Positions 1-8,648 of a DNA stretch of 53,197 nt are shown in pieces. This stretch comes from Anaerolineae bacterium (GTDB lineage: Bacteria > Chloroflexota > Anaerolineae > Aggregatilineales > Aggregatilineaceae), in contig JAFGHR010000036.1 of NCBI GenBank assembly GCA_016930015.1, positions 1 through 53,197 of the forward strand, written 5' to 3'. Within the stretch, counting starts at the first letter, position 1. Each line of letters starts with the position of its first letter. A model generated the notes under the pieces. It saw nothing but the letters and a program-made list of their open reading frames with translations, was not told the DNA's origin and made no database searches. The position numbers and the translations under genes are program-made.

Positions 1-944
1 CTACCGTGTATGTGGTTGATCTGGCTACGCGTGAATCAACCGAGCTATCGACGCTGCTTACACCAAACTGGGGCGTCATGAGTTGGTCACCGGACGGCGA
101 ATGGGTGATCCTGTACGTGGCCTCGCGCGGCGTGTACGCTCACCGGGTGGATGGATCGGCGGCCTGGGAAATCGAACAGCCGCGCCCGGCTACTCCATAC
201 TGGCTGGCAAGCGGCGGCGTGCTGCTGGCCGACGTGAACTTTCGAGACAATACACAGGTGTTTGAAGGCGTGAAACGCCTGGACCTGGCGACCGGGGCGG
301 TTGAGATTCTGGACGTTGACCTCGACGCGTTTAATGCCGATCCGGCCATGATTTATGATATCGCCGCCGAGTTGGGCGAAACGCTGGTGGAACCCATACC
401 GGGCAGTGCGGCGCTGCAAGTCCAATTCCCGGACGAAATGAACGACGGCATGAATCCGGCCTGCGCCCGGTGGCAGATCACGCGCGGGTCGTTCCTGGTG
501 CCCGTGGAGGAACAGGAACTGGTCTATAATGCCCCGGACGTGTACGGGCTGTCGGAGGTCCGCGACATGCCGGACGGCAGCATCGTATTTATCCAGTGGG
601 AAGTAGACGAGTGCCGCATCGTGAACCGCCCGGTCGGAACGTTGATGCGCCTGGTTCCCGGTGAAGCGCCCGGCCACCTGCTTGACGGCGTGTTTGGCGG
701 GTACAAGATAGGACGCGAGTGGGAATACTTTTTCGGCCCGCAGGCGCGCGTCGCCCTATCACCGGATGGCCGGACGGCGGCCTGGCTGGGCGGTACGTCG
801 GATGATGGTACATCGTCGCTGAACCTGACCGATCTGGACGGCGGCGCGCAGGTCACGCTGCGGGATGCACGCGGTCCGGCGGGTTATGATGAAAGCTTTA
901 TCAACGGCCAGATGTACAGCGCGGTGTACTGGCTGCCGTCATGA
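1..944 (+). CDS. Beta-propeller (TolB/WD40-like) protein, 5' partial
   Basis: C-terminal part of a beta-propeller protein whose reading frame is open to the left window edge. The first usable start codon inside the window is GTG at 6, but an upstream start is more likely. About 312 residues are visible. Blade motifs of the 'SWSPDGEW' (near residue 26) and 'ALSPDGRTAAW' (near residue 258) type are characteristic of PD40/WD40 strands. No catalytic motif or membrane segment is visible in this part. It lies 77 bases before a small membrane-protein gene on the same strand. Such propellers usually mediate protein or ligand binding; the substrate cannot be told from this fragment. Confidence 0.75.
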   Translation, partial: TVYVVDLATRESTELSTLLTPNWGVMSWSPDGEWVILYVASRGVYAHRVDGSAAWEIEQPRPATPYWLASGGVLLADVNFRDNTQVFEGVKRLDLATGAVEILDVDLDAFNADPAMIYDIAAELGETLVEPIPGSAALQVQFPDEMNDGMNPACARWQITRGSFLVPVEEQELVYNAPDVYGLSEVRDMPDGSIVFIQWEVDECRIVNRPVGTLMRLVPGEAPGHLLDGVFGGYKIGREWEYFFGPQARVALSPDGRTAAWLGGTSDDGTSSLNLTDLDGGAQVTLRDARGPAGYDESFINGQMYSAVYWLPS

Positions 945-1021
945 TTCTCACCGCCCCGCAGCCAGAAATCGAGTTATACTGGATGTAGTGTTTGGCTCGC
1001 GGTTTGGGAGGAGTAACCCGA

Positions 1022-1390
1022 ATGGGAAAACATAAACGCAAAAATCAGGCCACATGGGACGGCGTGACCGGCGGCATCATGCTGATCGGCTTTGGGCTTC
1101 TGTTTATGGTGGATGAGATCGATTTTTGGCCCTGGGTGCTGGCTGTCATCGGGTTTGCAACGCTGCCCAGCAGCATCGCCCGCGAAGGGTTCTGGGCCGG
1201 GCTGCAAGGCGCGTTGTGGATGATCGGGCTCGCGATTCTGTTTGCAACCGGTGCGTGGTGGCCGGGTATTCTTATTTTGACCGGATTGAGCATAATCGCC
1301 GGGGCACTGGTCCGACCGCAGATGATTTCCGGCAAGCGGAAACGCACGGTTGCTGAATCTGACCTTGATCACGAGATGCCCACCGACTGA
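1022..1390 (+). CDS. Small multi-helix membrane protein (LiaF-TM/DUF5668-like)
   Basis: A 122-residue protein with a short Lys/Arg-rich N-terminus followed by about four hydrophobic helices, and a charged C-terminal tail. The ATG at 1022 is preferred over the upstream in-frame GTG at 992 because GGGAGGAG ends eight bases before it. The arrangement of short hydrophobic helices separated by Trp-rich turns (FWPW, TGAWWPG) resembles the LiaF-type transmembrane module/DUF5668. A second protein of the same style is encoded at 6204. Function is unknown. It is followed by a 168-base gap and a large membrane signalling-type protein. Confidence 0.7.
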   Translation: MGKHKRKNQATWDGVTGGIMLIGFGLLFMVDEIDFWPWVLAVIGFATLPSSIAREGFWAGLQGALWMIGLAILFATGAWWPGILILTGLSIIAGALVRPQMISGKRKRTVAESDLDHEMPTD

Positions 1391-1558
1391 GGATAAAGAA
1401 GCAGTTGTTACACCAGGCGAAACAAACGGACGCACGAGCCAGCGCGCACGTGCGTTTTGGTGTGGAGCAGGTGCCAGCGGATAACTTGCCCATTTTGACC
1501 AGGGAGCATACACTAACCGTGGCCTTCCTTATCAAAAATCGTGTGGAAAAATAGGTCT

Positions 1559-4504
1559 ATGAGCAGTGTCCAGCAATTTCAGTTAGGCACGGAGACGACC
1601 GCGCTAATGCGGGGCCGCAGCATGCACGGGCAGTGGCGCTGTGCGTATGTTGAGGCCGGAGCACCCCCGGATGACGCCCCGCTTGCGCCTGCCGGGCTGG
1701 CCGTCATGTTAGATGCCGGGCGGCTGGCGTTTGCCATCACCGAAGGGCCTGCCGCGGCGGTGCTGGCCGAACGGTTGGCCGACCATTTATGGGTGCGCGG
1801 CCCGGAGGCGATAGAAGATTGGCCTAATGCGCTGCGGTCGTGGCTTGCCGATACGCAAGAATGGGCCGATGTGTCTGACGGGCAGACGGTTTTTGTGTGC
1901 GGGCAAATCGAGCGCAGCGTGGCCGGGGGGCAGATGCACCTGGCCTGGCTCGGCATGAATGGGGTGCAGGTTCTCGACTGTATTCATACCCCGCTGACGC
2001 TCGATACGGTGTTGTATGACGACGAGGGGTGGACGCCGGAAAACGGGCCGGAGCCGGTGGGGATGGCGCTCCACGCGTACCGCGGCAATTTGTACGATCT
2101 CGACCGGCTGGTGGTATACAATGCCGGGGCCGAAACGCTGGGCGAAGACCTGGCGAATATGAGTCATACCGACGTTCAGCAGGCGCTTGATGATTGGGGC
2201 GATGAAGCTGAGCGGCACCTGGTGTTTTTTGACCTGCGCCTCAACCCGGTTGTGACGGTGCCGGACAGCGTGATCGTCACGCATCATTGGACATCGCCGG
2301 AGCAGTGTATGCTGACGTGGCTCGGCGGCGCGGAAGCCACCGGCCACCGTATTGAAGAAGCATCCACACCCGCGTTTGACGACGCGCTGCTGCTGGCCGA
2401 ACTGACCGACGCGCGGCAGATTCAGTATAGTTTTTCGCCACCGATTGCAGGACAGCGGTTTTATCGCGTGGTGCCGCTCAACCAGGGCGTGCCGGGCCAA
2501 CCCAGCGAGCCGATCCCCGTGACGCCTATGATCCTGGTGCCGCCGGTGATGCAGCCGATCCAGTGGGCGGACGATGGCGGCTTACACCTGGTGTGGACTT
2601 CGATCCCGCAGGCGACCAGTTATGAAGTGCAGTGTTCGTCGGTGAAGAGTTTTGATCCCGATGAGTCGCGAGTGGTGTACCGGGGCGAGTTTCCCGAAGT
2701 GTATTTGCCGGCGACCACGCCTGTTCATCGTTATTTCCGTGTGCGGGCGATCAATGTGCTCTATGCGCCACATTCGCCGTCGGCGTGGAGTCGGTATGTG
2801 CGTGCGCCCGCCCGGCTGGATGCCCCGGCGTTTACATCCGTGACCAATAAACGGCTGGCGTGGATGCCGGTCATTGGCGCGCGGCAGTATGTGGTACGCG
2901 TGTCGCCTAAAGGGCAGGATGAAGGCAACGGCGAAGATTTTTATACGACGGAACCGTATTGCGCGGCGGCGGATCAGCCCGCGACGTATGCGGTGCGCGC
3001 GCTGCGGCGTCCTGAAGATGCACGCACGGCCAGCGATTGGAGCAAACCGGTCACACTCGCACCGGGTGAGGGCGGGGCTGTTATGGCGTCACGGGTGCGT
3101 TTGGCGCTGCCTGTATTGATCGGTGCCGCGGGAGTGGCGTTGATCGTTGGCGCGGCGCTGGGATCGGTCGGGATGGGCATCTACCAGGACCACAACGCGA
3201 CCGCGACCCGTACCCCGGTCCCGCAGGCGCTGCTTGATGTGACATCCACCGCTGAGCAGCAGCATATCAACAACGCGACCGAGGTCGTCAATCTTGGTGA
3301 TCAGGCCAGCGCCTTGCAAGCGACACTCGACGCGCAGGCCGCCGCCGAACAAACACGGGCCGCGATCCCCACGTGGACACCGTCGATCACGCCGAACGCC
3401 AGCCAGACGTTTGAAGTGGGCCTGCTTGCGGCGCTGACGGGCACGGCTTCTAACTGGACGGAAACACCGACTCCGACAGCGACACGGACACCGTCGATCA
3501 CGCCGGACGCCAGCCAGACATTTGAAGTGGGCCTGATCGCGGCGCTGACGGCCACGGCCTCTAACTGGACGGCGACTCCATCCCCGACCGAGACACTCAC
3601 GCCGACCCATACATTGACGCCGTCGATCACGCCGAACGCCAGCCAGACGTTTGAAGTGGGCCTGGTCGCGGCGCTGACGGCCACGGCCTCTAACTGGACG
3701 GAAACACCAACCGCGACTGAAACACCGATTCCGACCGACACGCCGGACGCGACCGAAACGTTCGAGGTGGCGGTTGCGCAGATGCTCACGGCGACGGCTG
3801 CCGCGTGGACCGAAACACCGACGGCGACACACACGCTGCCACCCTCGGTTACACCGATTTCGACCAATACCCCTGTGCCCAGCGCGACCCCGGATATCCA
3901 GGGCACGGCGAATGCACTGGTTACCGGTTTGCTGCCTGCCGGGTGTTTTGTGATCGATCCGCCGGATGAAGCGCTGCCGGTGTATGCCGGGCCATCGACC
4001 TATTACACGCTGCTCAGCGCGTCGGTGCCGCGTATGGCCGAGGTGATCGCGCGCTGGGAACGGCACGATCCCGACAGCGATGACACGTTCGAAACATGGT
4101 TCGCGGTGCAGTACCGGGACGATGTTTCATTGGTGAGCGGGTGGTTCCTGCTGCCGGAAGATAGCGACGAAAGCGCGTTATACGACGGCTCCGGCTGCCA
4201 GCCAGAGCGCCATGTACCGCCGCTGGACGTGACCGACACGGATCAGGTAGCCGATACCGGCGTGTGTCTGGTGGTGTGGCGCGAAGGTGATTTGACCAAC
4301 GTGCGGTCCGAACCGGCGGAAAGCGCCCCGGTGCTCACCCTGCTCAGCGAATCGTTTATCGTGCTCGAACGCCGGGTGAGTGATGACGCGCCGGACGAAG
4401 GCGGCTGGCTGCGTATCTGGCTCGATGATCGCGGGCTGGACGGCTGGATCGCGGCGGATGTTGTGGACCTGCTGCCGGAGGGCTGCGGGCCTGCCGCCGA
4501 CTAA
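1559..4504 (+). CDS. Large membrane protein: PP2C-like N-terminus, FN3-like repeats, TM helix, TP-rich repeats, two SH3 domains
   Basis: Roughly 981 residues. Residues 1-150 resemble a degenerate PP2C-type phosphatase fold without recognisable metal-binding aspartates. Residues ~240-500 look like fibronectin-III-like strands. A single transmembrane helix lies at ~513-541. Residues ~607-775 are four Thr/Pro-rich repeats, each with a 'TFEVGL-AALTATASNWT' core. Two bacterial SH3-like modules occupy ~794-867 and ~900-970; the second contains 'LTNVRSEP'. The topology implies a cytoplasmic N-terminal half and an extracellular SH3 half. An ATG at 1559 or a GTG at 1541 could start it; neither has a strong ribosome site. 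It precedes a TPR membrane protein by 54 bases, so they may be co-transcribed. The function is inferred as envelope sensing or scaffolding only. Confidence 0.75.
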   Translation: MSSVQQFQLGTETTALMRGRSMHGQWRCAYVEAGAPPDDAPLAPAGLAVMLDAGRLAFAITEGPAAAVLAERLADHLWVRGPEAIEDWPNALRSWLADTQEWADVSDGQTVFVCGQIERSVAGGQMHLAWLGMNGVQVLDCIHTPLTLDTVLYDDEGWTPENGPEPVGMALHAYRGNLYDLDRLVVYNAGAETLGEDLANMSHTDVQQALDDWGDEAERHLVFFDLRLNPVVTVPDSVIVTHHWTSPEQCMLTWLGGAEATGHRIEEASTPAFDDALLLAELTDARQIQYSFSPPIAGQRFYRVVPLNQGVPGQPSEPIPVTPMILVPPVMQPIQWADDGGLHLVWTSIPQATSYEVQCSSVKSFDPDESRVVYRGEFPEVYLPATTPVHRYFRVRAINVLYAPHSPSAWSRYVRAPARLDAPAFTSVTNKRLAWMPVIGARQYVVRVSPKGQDEGNGEDFYTTEPYCAAADQPATYAVRALRRPEDARTASDWSKPVTLAPGEGGAVMASRVRLALPVLIGAAGVALIVGAALGSVGMGIYQDHNATATRTPVPQALLDVTSTAEQQHINNATEVVNLGDQASALQATLDAQAAAEQTRAAIPTWTPSITPNASQTFEVGLLAALTGTASNWTETPTPTATRTPSITPDASQTFEVGLIAALTATASNWTATPSPTETLTPTHTLTPSITPNASQTFEVGLVAALTATASNWTETPTATETPIPTDTPDATETFEVAVAQMLTATAAAWTETPTATHTLPPSVTPISTNTPVPSATPDIQGTANALVTGLLPAGCFVIDPPDEALPVYAGPSTYYTLLSASVPRMAEVIARWERHDPDSDDTFETWFAVQYRDDVSLVSGWFLLPEDSDESALYDGSGCQPERHVPPLDVTDTDQVADTGVCLVVWREGDLTNVRSEPAESAPVLTLLSESFIVLERRVSDDAPDEGGWLRIWLDDRGLDGWIAADVVDLLPEGCGPAAD
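3379..3880 (+). repeat. Tandem Thr/Pro-rich repeats inside the SH3 membrane protein gene
   Basis: Three near-identical in-frame blocks begin at about 3379, 3487 and 3618, each opening with codons for TPSITP and followed by the core TFEVGL. A fourth, diverged block starts near 3745. Spacing between blocks is about 108-131 bases because the TP linker length varies. They encode an extended extracellular stalk between the membrane helix and the SH3 domains. Such repeats are prone to length change by recombination. Confidence 0.8.
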
Positions 4505-4558
4505 CAGCGGGGACAGCTTGAGCGAGTAGGCGTACACATGTCAAACGAGGGGTGGAAA

Positions 4559-6073
4559 ATGAACGCTCAGAATCCGGGTAAAAGCGGGATTGTGCCCGAT
4601 TGGGTGAAACGATTGCTCAGCAGTGCGATCATAGTCGTTGGACTGGTTTCCGTGATCGTCCTGTTCATTTTTCTGGCGGTGCACGCGTATGTGTCGTTAG
4701 AGCGAACACTCGATGACGACGGCGAGCGCGTGGTTTACGAGCCTGCGCCCACCCTCAGCGCTGATGTCACCGGGGCCGACCAGACGCCCGCCCCGCCTAT
4801 CGTCGCCGACGCGTTGCGCATCCTGGCGGCAGCCGAACAGGCCAAAGCCGACGCCGAATTAGCCCGCCGCAACACCGAGCAGATTTCCGACAATTTAAGC
4901 CGCGTGCTCAGCCTGTTAGAGGCGGTGGGCGTGCTGGTCGGTTTTGCGGTCGGCGCCGCGGTATTCTACGGCATACGTAATACGCAGGAAACGCGTGCCG
5001 AATTCCGCGCCTATCAACAAGACCTGGACCAGCTTGGCAAACGTTTGAAGGTGTACGATGAGCCGCTAAAAAACCTGCCGGATAACCTTGCGGCCATGAA
5101 CACCCTGAAAGACGATCTTGAATCCCGGCTGCATGACATTCGCTCGACGTTCACCGACCTGCTGCAAGCGCAGCAAGAACTGCGCCTGAACAATTATTCC
5201 CAGGCGTATGATCTGGTGTGCGGGGTGCTTGAGCGTGATCCGGATAACGCCCAGGCGCTCTACATCGCGGGCTGGATCGAGTTTCAGCATATCAAGCCCG
5301 TACCCGGTGAGGAGGAACCGCCGCTGGAACGGGCCGAGCGCCGGTTACAGCAAGCGGCGGATTTAGGCTCACCGGCGGCGCGAGCGGCTCACGGCGTGGT
5401 CAAACGCCGCCTGGCCAAGCATGTGCCGCTGGATGATAAGCAAGAGCGACTCAAAAGGCTGGACGAAGCCCGCGCCGCCCTGGTAGGAGCGCTTCAGGGC
5501 GACAACGACGATTTGATCGACCTGAACCAGGAATCGTTTTGGGGGCCTGTGGCCGGGGCTTACCGGGACATGGCCGATACCACCACGGATTCAGTCGATC
5601 GTGACTATTTCATCAAGAAAGCGGTTGAGTCGTATCAAAAAGCCTTAAAAGTGACACCGCGTTCGTCGTATCCCATTGGTAACCTGGCCGAGTTGTACCT
5701 GCGCCAGGATGACCGGGATGAAGCGCTGCAAAGTTTTCAGGATACGCTGTTGTTCGCCCAGGCTGAACTGACGCTTGTGCCCAAAGATTATTATCACATG
5801 ATGGATGTGGCTATGGCCGGGATGATGGTCACGGCGGGCATAGAAGATGATGCGGCGCGTGAAAAACAGATTGACGTGTCCCGGCGCGATCTCGACCGGG
5901 CGCTGAATATGTCCGACCTGACCGGCGAAATGATCAGTATTTCGCTCGGCGGCTGGAAGCGGCTGCACATGTATTGCCCGGACGAGTGGAGCGATATCAA
6001 AGCCGCGCTGGCGCAGGCGATCCGTGTGGTGGAGGAAAAACAACGCCGCCTGAACGCGCCGCCTCTGGCATAA
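4559..6073 (+). CDS. Two-helix membrane protein with coiled coil and TPR repeats
   Basis: 504 residues from the ATG at 4559, which is chosen over ATG 4538 because GAGGGG lies six bases upstream of it. Residues ~17-42 form a first transmembrane helix. An Ala/Glu-rich segment follows, then a second hydrophobic helix at ~118-139 (VLVGFAVGAAVFYGI), then a coiled-coil region. The rest is alpha-helical with TPR-like units such as 'YDLVCGVLERDPDNAQALYIAGWI'. The helical domain should be cytoplasmic and bind partner proteins. It follows the SH3 membrane protein by 54 bases, suggesting one operon. No enzymatic motif is visible. Confidence 0.7.
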   Translation: MNAQNPGKSGIVPDWVKRLLSSAIIVVGLVSVIVLFIFLAVHAYVSLERTLDDDGERVVYEPAPTLSADVTGADQTPAPPIVADALRILAAAEQAKADAELARRNTEQISDNLSRVLSLLEAVGVLVGFAVGAAVFYGIRNTQETRAEFRAYQQDLDQLGKRLKVYDEPLKNLPDNLAAMNTLKDDLESRLHDIRSTFTDLLQAQQELRLNNYSQAYDLVCGVLERDPDNAQALYIAGWIEFQHIKPVPGEEEPPLERAERRLQQAADLGSPAARAAHGVVKRRLAKHVPLDDKQERLKRLDEARAALVGALQGDNDDLIDLNQESFWGPVAGAYRDMADTTTDSVDRDYFIKKAVESYQKALKVTPRSSYPIGNLAELYLRQDDRDEALQSFQDTLLFAQAELTLVPKDYYHMMDVAMAGMMVTAGIEDDAAREKQIDVSRRDLDRALNMSDLTGEMISISLGGWKRLHMYCPDEWSDIKAALAQAIRVVEEKQRRLNAPPLA

Positions 6074-6203
6074 CTCGCAGCCTGATAGCCAAAACATAAC
6101 CAAGCGGCGCGCAACTCCAGCGCGCTGCTTTGCGTACAGGGTATTGAATGCGTACATAAACCTTGTGCTGTACAACGCGTACAACAAGGGAGGACAGAGG
6201 ATC

Positions 6204-6827
6204 ATGGACGAAAAACGCAAAAATAACGGTCCCGGTGTCCGCGAAGCCGAACGCCTGCCGGGCCGCAAAAAGAAAACGATGGGCAGCAACGGGCATTCCA
6301 ACAGCGGATCGATCCCCGGTATCAACGTGCGCGAATTGATCGAGGAACGGAACTGGACCGCGCTGGCAGGGCTGGCGCTGATCGGTATCGGTGTGTTATA
6401 CCTGTTGCAAGATATGCTGGGCCTGCATCTCGAACTCTGGAGCATGGTTATGGTGATTTTAGGCGGCTGGTTGATGTGGGACGGCTGGCAGACCTACACC
6501 GGTAATGAACGCACCTGGAGCGAACGCAGCCGCAGCCGGATGATCGGCGGCGGCGTGATCGCGCTGATCGGGGCGTTTGCGGTCCTCGACTTGAGTGGAT
6601 GGGGTCTTTTCTTGCTGGTATTGGCCGGATGGCTGGCGTATGACACCTGGCAGAAATACCAGGCGGCGGGCCGCATCTGGACAGAAAGGTCACGGAATCG
6701 TATGGTAGCTGTCGGTGTGATGACGCTCGTTGCGTTGTTCGGCCTGATTGATATGTGGAGCGCATGGCCGGTGCTGCTCATTGGGATCGGCACCGCCATG
6801 TTATTGGCACGGTCGGGCAGATTCTAG
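6204..6827 (+). CDS. Multi-helix membrane protein (DUF5668/LiaF-like, duplicated)
   Basis: 207 residues from the ATG at 6204, preceded by GGGAGGACAGAGG. The N-terminal ~45 residues are charged and low-complexity (KKK, GSNGHSNSGS). About six hydrophobic helices follow. The pair 'SERSRSRMIGGGVIALIGAF' and 'TERSRNRMVAVGVMTLVALF' shows an internal duplication of a two-helix unit. It is the same type of protein as the one encoded at 1022. No catalytic residues are seen, and the function is unknown. The gene ends 38 bases before a hairpin that separates it from convergent genes. Confidence 0.7.
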   Translation: MDEKRKNNGPGVREAERLPGRKKKTMGSNGHSNSGSIPGINVRELIEERNWTALAGLALIGIGVLYLLQDMLGLHLELWSMVMVILGGWLMWDGWQTYTGNERTWSERSRSRMIGGGVIALIGAFAVLDLSGWGLFLLVLAGWLAYDTWQKYQAAGRIWTERSRNRMVAVGVMTLVALFGLIDMWSAWPVLLIGIGTAMLLARSGRF

Positions 6828-6865
6828 CAGACCTGCTGACCGGCTCCGGCTTTCCCCTATAGTCA

Positions 6866-6900
6866 GGGCGGATGCGGCACCTACCGGCATCCGCCCGTCT
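6866..6900 (+). terminator. Hairpin between convergent genes
   Basis: A perfect 10-bp stem is formed by GGGCGGATGC (6866-6875) and GCATCCGCCC (6887-6896) with an 11-base loop, followed by a short pyrimidine stretch (GTCTTAT). It lies between the + strand membrane protein (ends 6827) and the - strand deacetylase (ends 6937). The T-run is weak, so termination is likely but not certain. Confidence 0.55.
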
Positions 6901-6936
6901 TATGTAATAGGCCAACAACCCGTTAGGCTACATCCT

Positions 6937-7743
6937 CTATTCGCGCCAGTCACGCACCATCCACGCGAAGTTCGTGATCGTGGTCGTGCCGCGCATGCGC
7001 ACCCGCGCTAGTTCTAACAGCCGGTCGCTGACGTGCAGCGTGCTGCCGTGCGTGGTTACCGCCGCCAGAATACCGACCTGCGACAGCACGGTTTGCACGT
7101 CGCGGTTATAGCGCCCGCTCGGATAACAGAAAAACAGCGGGCGCTCGCCGATCTCGGCCTCGATCGTTTCCACGCTGCCCAAAATCTGGTATACGAGGCA
7201 GTCATAATCACAACCGTCCGCCAGGTCCGGGTGACTGCGGCTGTGGCTCTGAATCGACATCCCGGCGGCGGCCATCTCGCGGGCCTGGTCCCATGTCAGG
7301 TAACCAGGACGCTGTTCATCGAGCCAGTCGGTAACGACAAAAAACGTGCCGATCATGTCGTAGCGCCGCAGCAGGCGAAACGCGTTATCGTAGGCGTCAG
7401 TGTAGCCGTCATCGAACGTGAGCACGACCGGTTTTCGGGGCAGGGGATTCCCGTTGTCCAGCGCCAAAACCAGGTCGGCGAGTGTGATCGTCGTGTAACC
7501 TTCAGCTTGCAGCCACGCCAGTTGATCCGCGAAATGGTCCGGCGTTACGGACAGGTCGAGCCGGTAACGATCGGCGTCGTCGGGCGGCACGCTGATGTAA
7601 TGGTACATGAGGATCGGTACACGGATGCGGCGGCGGGTATCATCGGCCCGGACCGGGGCCAGCGTTCCGAGTATAAACGCTGTCGCGATCAGGACAAAAA
7701 CAACGGCGCGTAGGCGGGTGGGGGGGTGATTGTGTATGTGCAT
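6937..7743 (-). CDS. Polysaccharide deacetylase (NodB family), secreted or anchored
   Basis: 268 residues from the ATG at 7743, chosen because it places a typical N-terminal signal/anchor helix (residues ~11-33, ending near PVRA) at the start; the longer frame to 7878 adds no family sequence. NodB motifs are complete: motif 1 TFDDGYTD at 109-116, motif 2 SHSRSH at 166-171 and motif 3 FCYPSG at 204-209. These bind the metal and supply the catalytic base of carbohydrate esterase family 4, which removes N-acetyl groups from peptidoglycan, chitin or other glycans. It lies 56 bases downstream of a same-strand membrane protein gene and is probably in its operon. The substrate is unknown. Confidence 0.88.
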   Translation of the reverse strand: MHIHNHPPTRLRAVVFVLIATAFILGTLAPVRADDTRRRIRVPILMYHYISVPPDDADRYRLDLSVTPDHFADQLAWLQAEGYTTITLADLVLALDNGNPLPRKPVVLTFDDGYTDAYDNAFRLLRRYDMIGTFFVVTDWLDEQRPGYLTWDQAREMAAAGMSIQSHSRSHPDLADGCDYDCLVYQILGSVETIEAEIGERPLFFCYPSGRYNRDVQTVLSQVGILAAVTTHGSTLHVSDRLLELARVRMRGTTTITNFAWMVRDWRE

Positions 7744-7799
7744 AGTCCAACGATAACAAGATGTGGTTTCATTGGCAATAACCAGCGGCTCGTGATGGC

Positions 7800-8480
7800 T
7801 TAGTTTTCGTCCGGCGTGCGCCGTTCGGCGGAATCCCAGCGCAGGACGGCGCGGCTGCTGCGTCCCCCGCGCACCCACACGCCCCAGGTCCCATTCCAGG
7901 CCGCCGGAGCGATGCCCAGGCGCTCATTGTTGAGCCGCAGCCGGATCGCGCCGGGCGTTTCGACGTGGAGCCGGATCGCGTTTGTGTCGCCGGGCGGATT
8001 CAGGCGGTTGTAGGGCATCCAGCGCCATTCGGGGCGAACGGCGGGGCAGTCCTCGATGGCATCGGGAGGCCAGTCGGGGGGACAGGCGCGGGTAGTGGTG
8101 TAACCTTCGCCGCTGATCGCGTACAGCAGCCGTGAACCGTCCTGCGTGTCAAGCCAGATTCCCCACGCGGCGCCGGGATCGGAGTCCGGCGACAGGTGGG
8201 CTGTCACGGTGAGCGTAAAGGCGTCGGCGGGCAGAAAAGCCGCCTCTGGCGCGGGGAGCCACACGGCATACCCCGGCGCGAGGTCGAACGTGGGACCGCT
8301 GGCCCAGTCGAGAACTGTGTCCGACCATGTGACCGGTCCGGCAACCGGGGGATCGGCAGCGCCCCGGCTGATGAGGATCACGCCGCCCACCGTGATCGCC
8401 AGGACAGCGCCTACGCCACTTAACGTGAGCGGCCACAACCAGCGCGGTACAGGGGCATTCGAATGGTAGGGCGTGGGCAT
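7800..8480 (-). CDS. Single-pass membrane protein with an extracellular beta-rich domain
   Basis: 226 residues with one transmembrane helix at about 15-38 (WLWPLTLSGVGAVLAITVGGVILIS) after a short N-terminal tail. The rest is an extracellular, Trp/Pro-rich, beta-type domain with stretches such as 'WGIWLDTQDGS' and 'IRLRLNNERLG' that recall laminin-G/3-keto-disaccharide-hydrolase-like sandwich folds. No catalytic motif is recognised. It is probably co-transcribed with the downstream polysaccharide deacetylase. That suggests carbohydrate binding at the cell surface, but this is inference. Family unassigned. Confidence 0.65.
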   Translation of the reverse strand: MPTPYHSNAPVPRWLWPLTLSGVGAVLAITVGGVILISRGAADPPVAGPVTWSDTVLDWASGPTFDLAPGYAVWLPAPEAAFLPADAFTLTVTAHLSPDSDPGAAWGIWLDTQDGSRLLYAISGEGYTTTRACPPDWPPDAIEDCPAVRPEWRWMPYNRLNPPGDTNAIRLHVETPGAIRLRLNNERLGIAPAAWNGTWGVWVRGGRSSRAVLRWDSAERRTPDEN

Positions 8481-8534
8481 GAGTCAGCCTGTGTGTCCGG
8501 CACCAGGGGAGCGTGCTGGTGGGATAAAACCGGG

Positions 8535-8572
8535 ATAAAAAAGACGGCTGGCACCTTTACGGCACCAGCCGC
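8535..8572 (-). terminator. Rho-independent terminator after the secreted SH3/calcium-repeat gene
   Basis: On the - strand an 11-bp stem (8545-8555 with 8561-8571, two G-T wobbles) encloses a five-base loop and is followed by TCTTTTTTAT (8535-8544). It lies 77 bases after the stop codon of the gene starting at 9608, and separates it from the next minus-strand gene. Confidence 0.8.
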
Positions 8573-8648
8573 TTGCAGTGGCTCCAATGGGATTGTCCAG
8601 TTAGTTAGTTGTCTGTCCAATACCCGTTGGGGCAGGTTTAAAAAAAGT

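Noticed and set aside
2330-2345. Candidate CRISPR or other short regular repeats, scanned throughout the window
   Set aside because: The repeats seen are in-frame protein repeats or MITE copies; no regularly spaced direct repeats with unique spacers exist.
3089-4066. 325-residue minus-strand frame rich in Arg/Gly/Cys
   Set aside because: It is the antisense of the Thr/Pro repeat region; composition is an artefact of the repeats.
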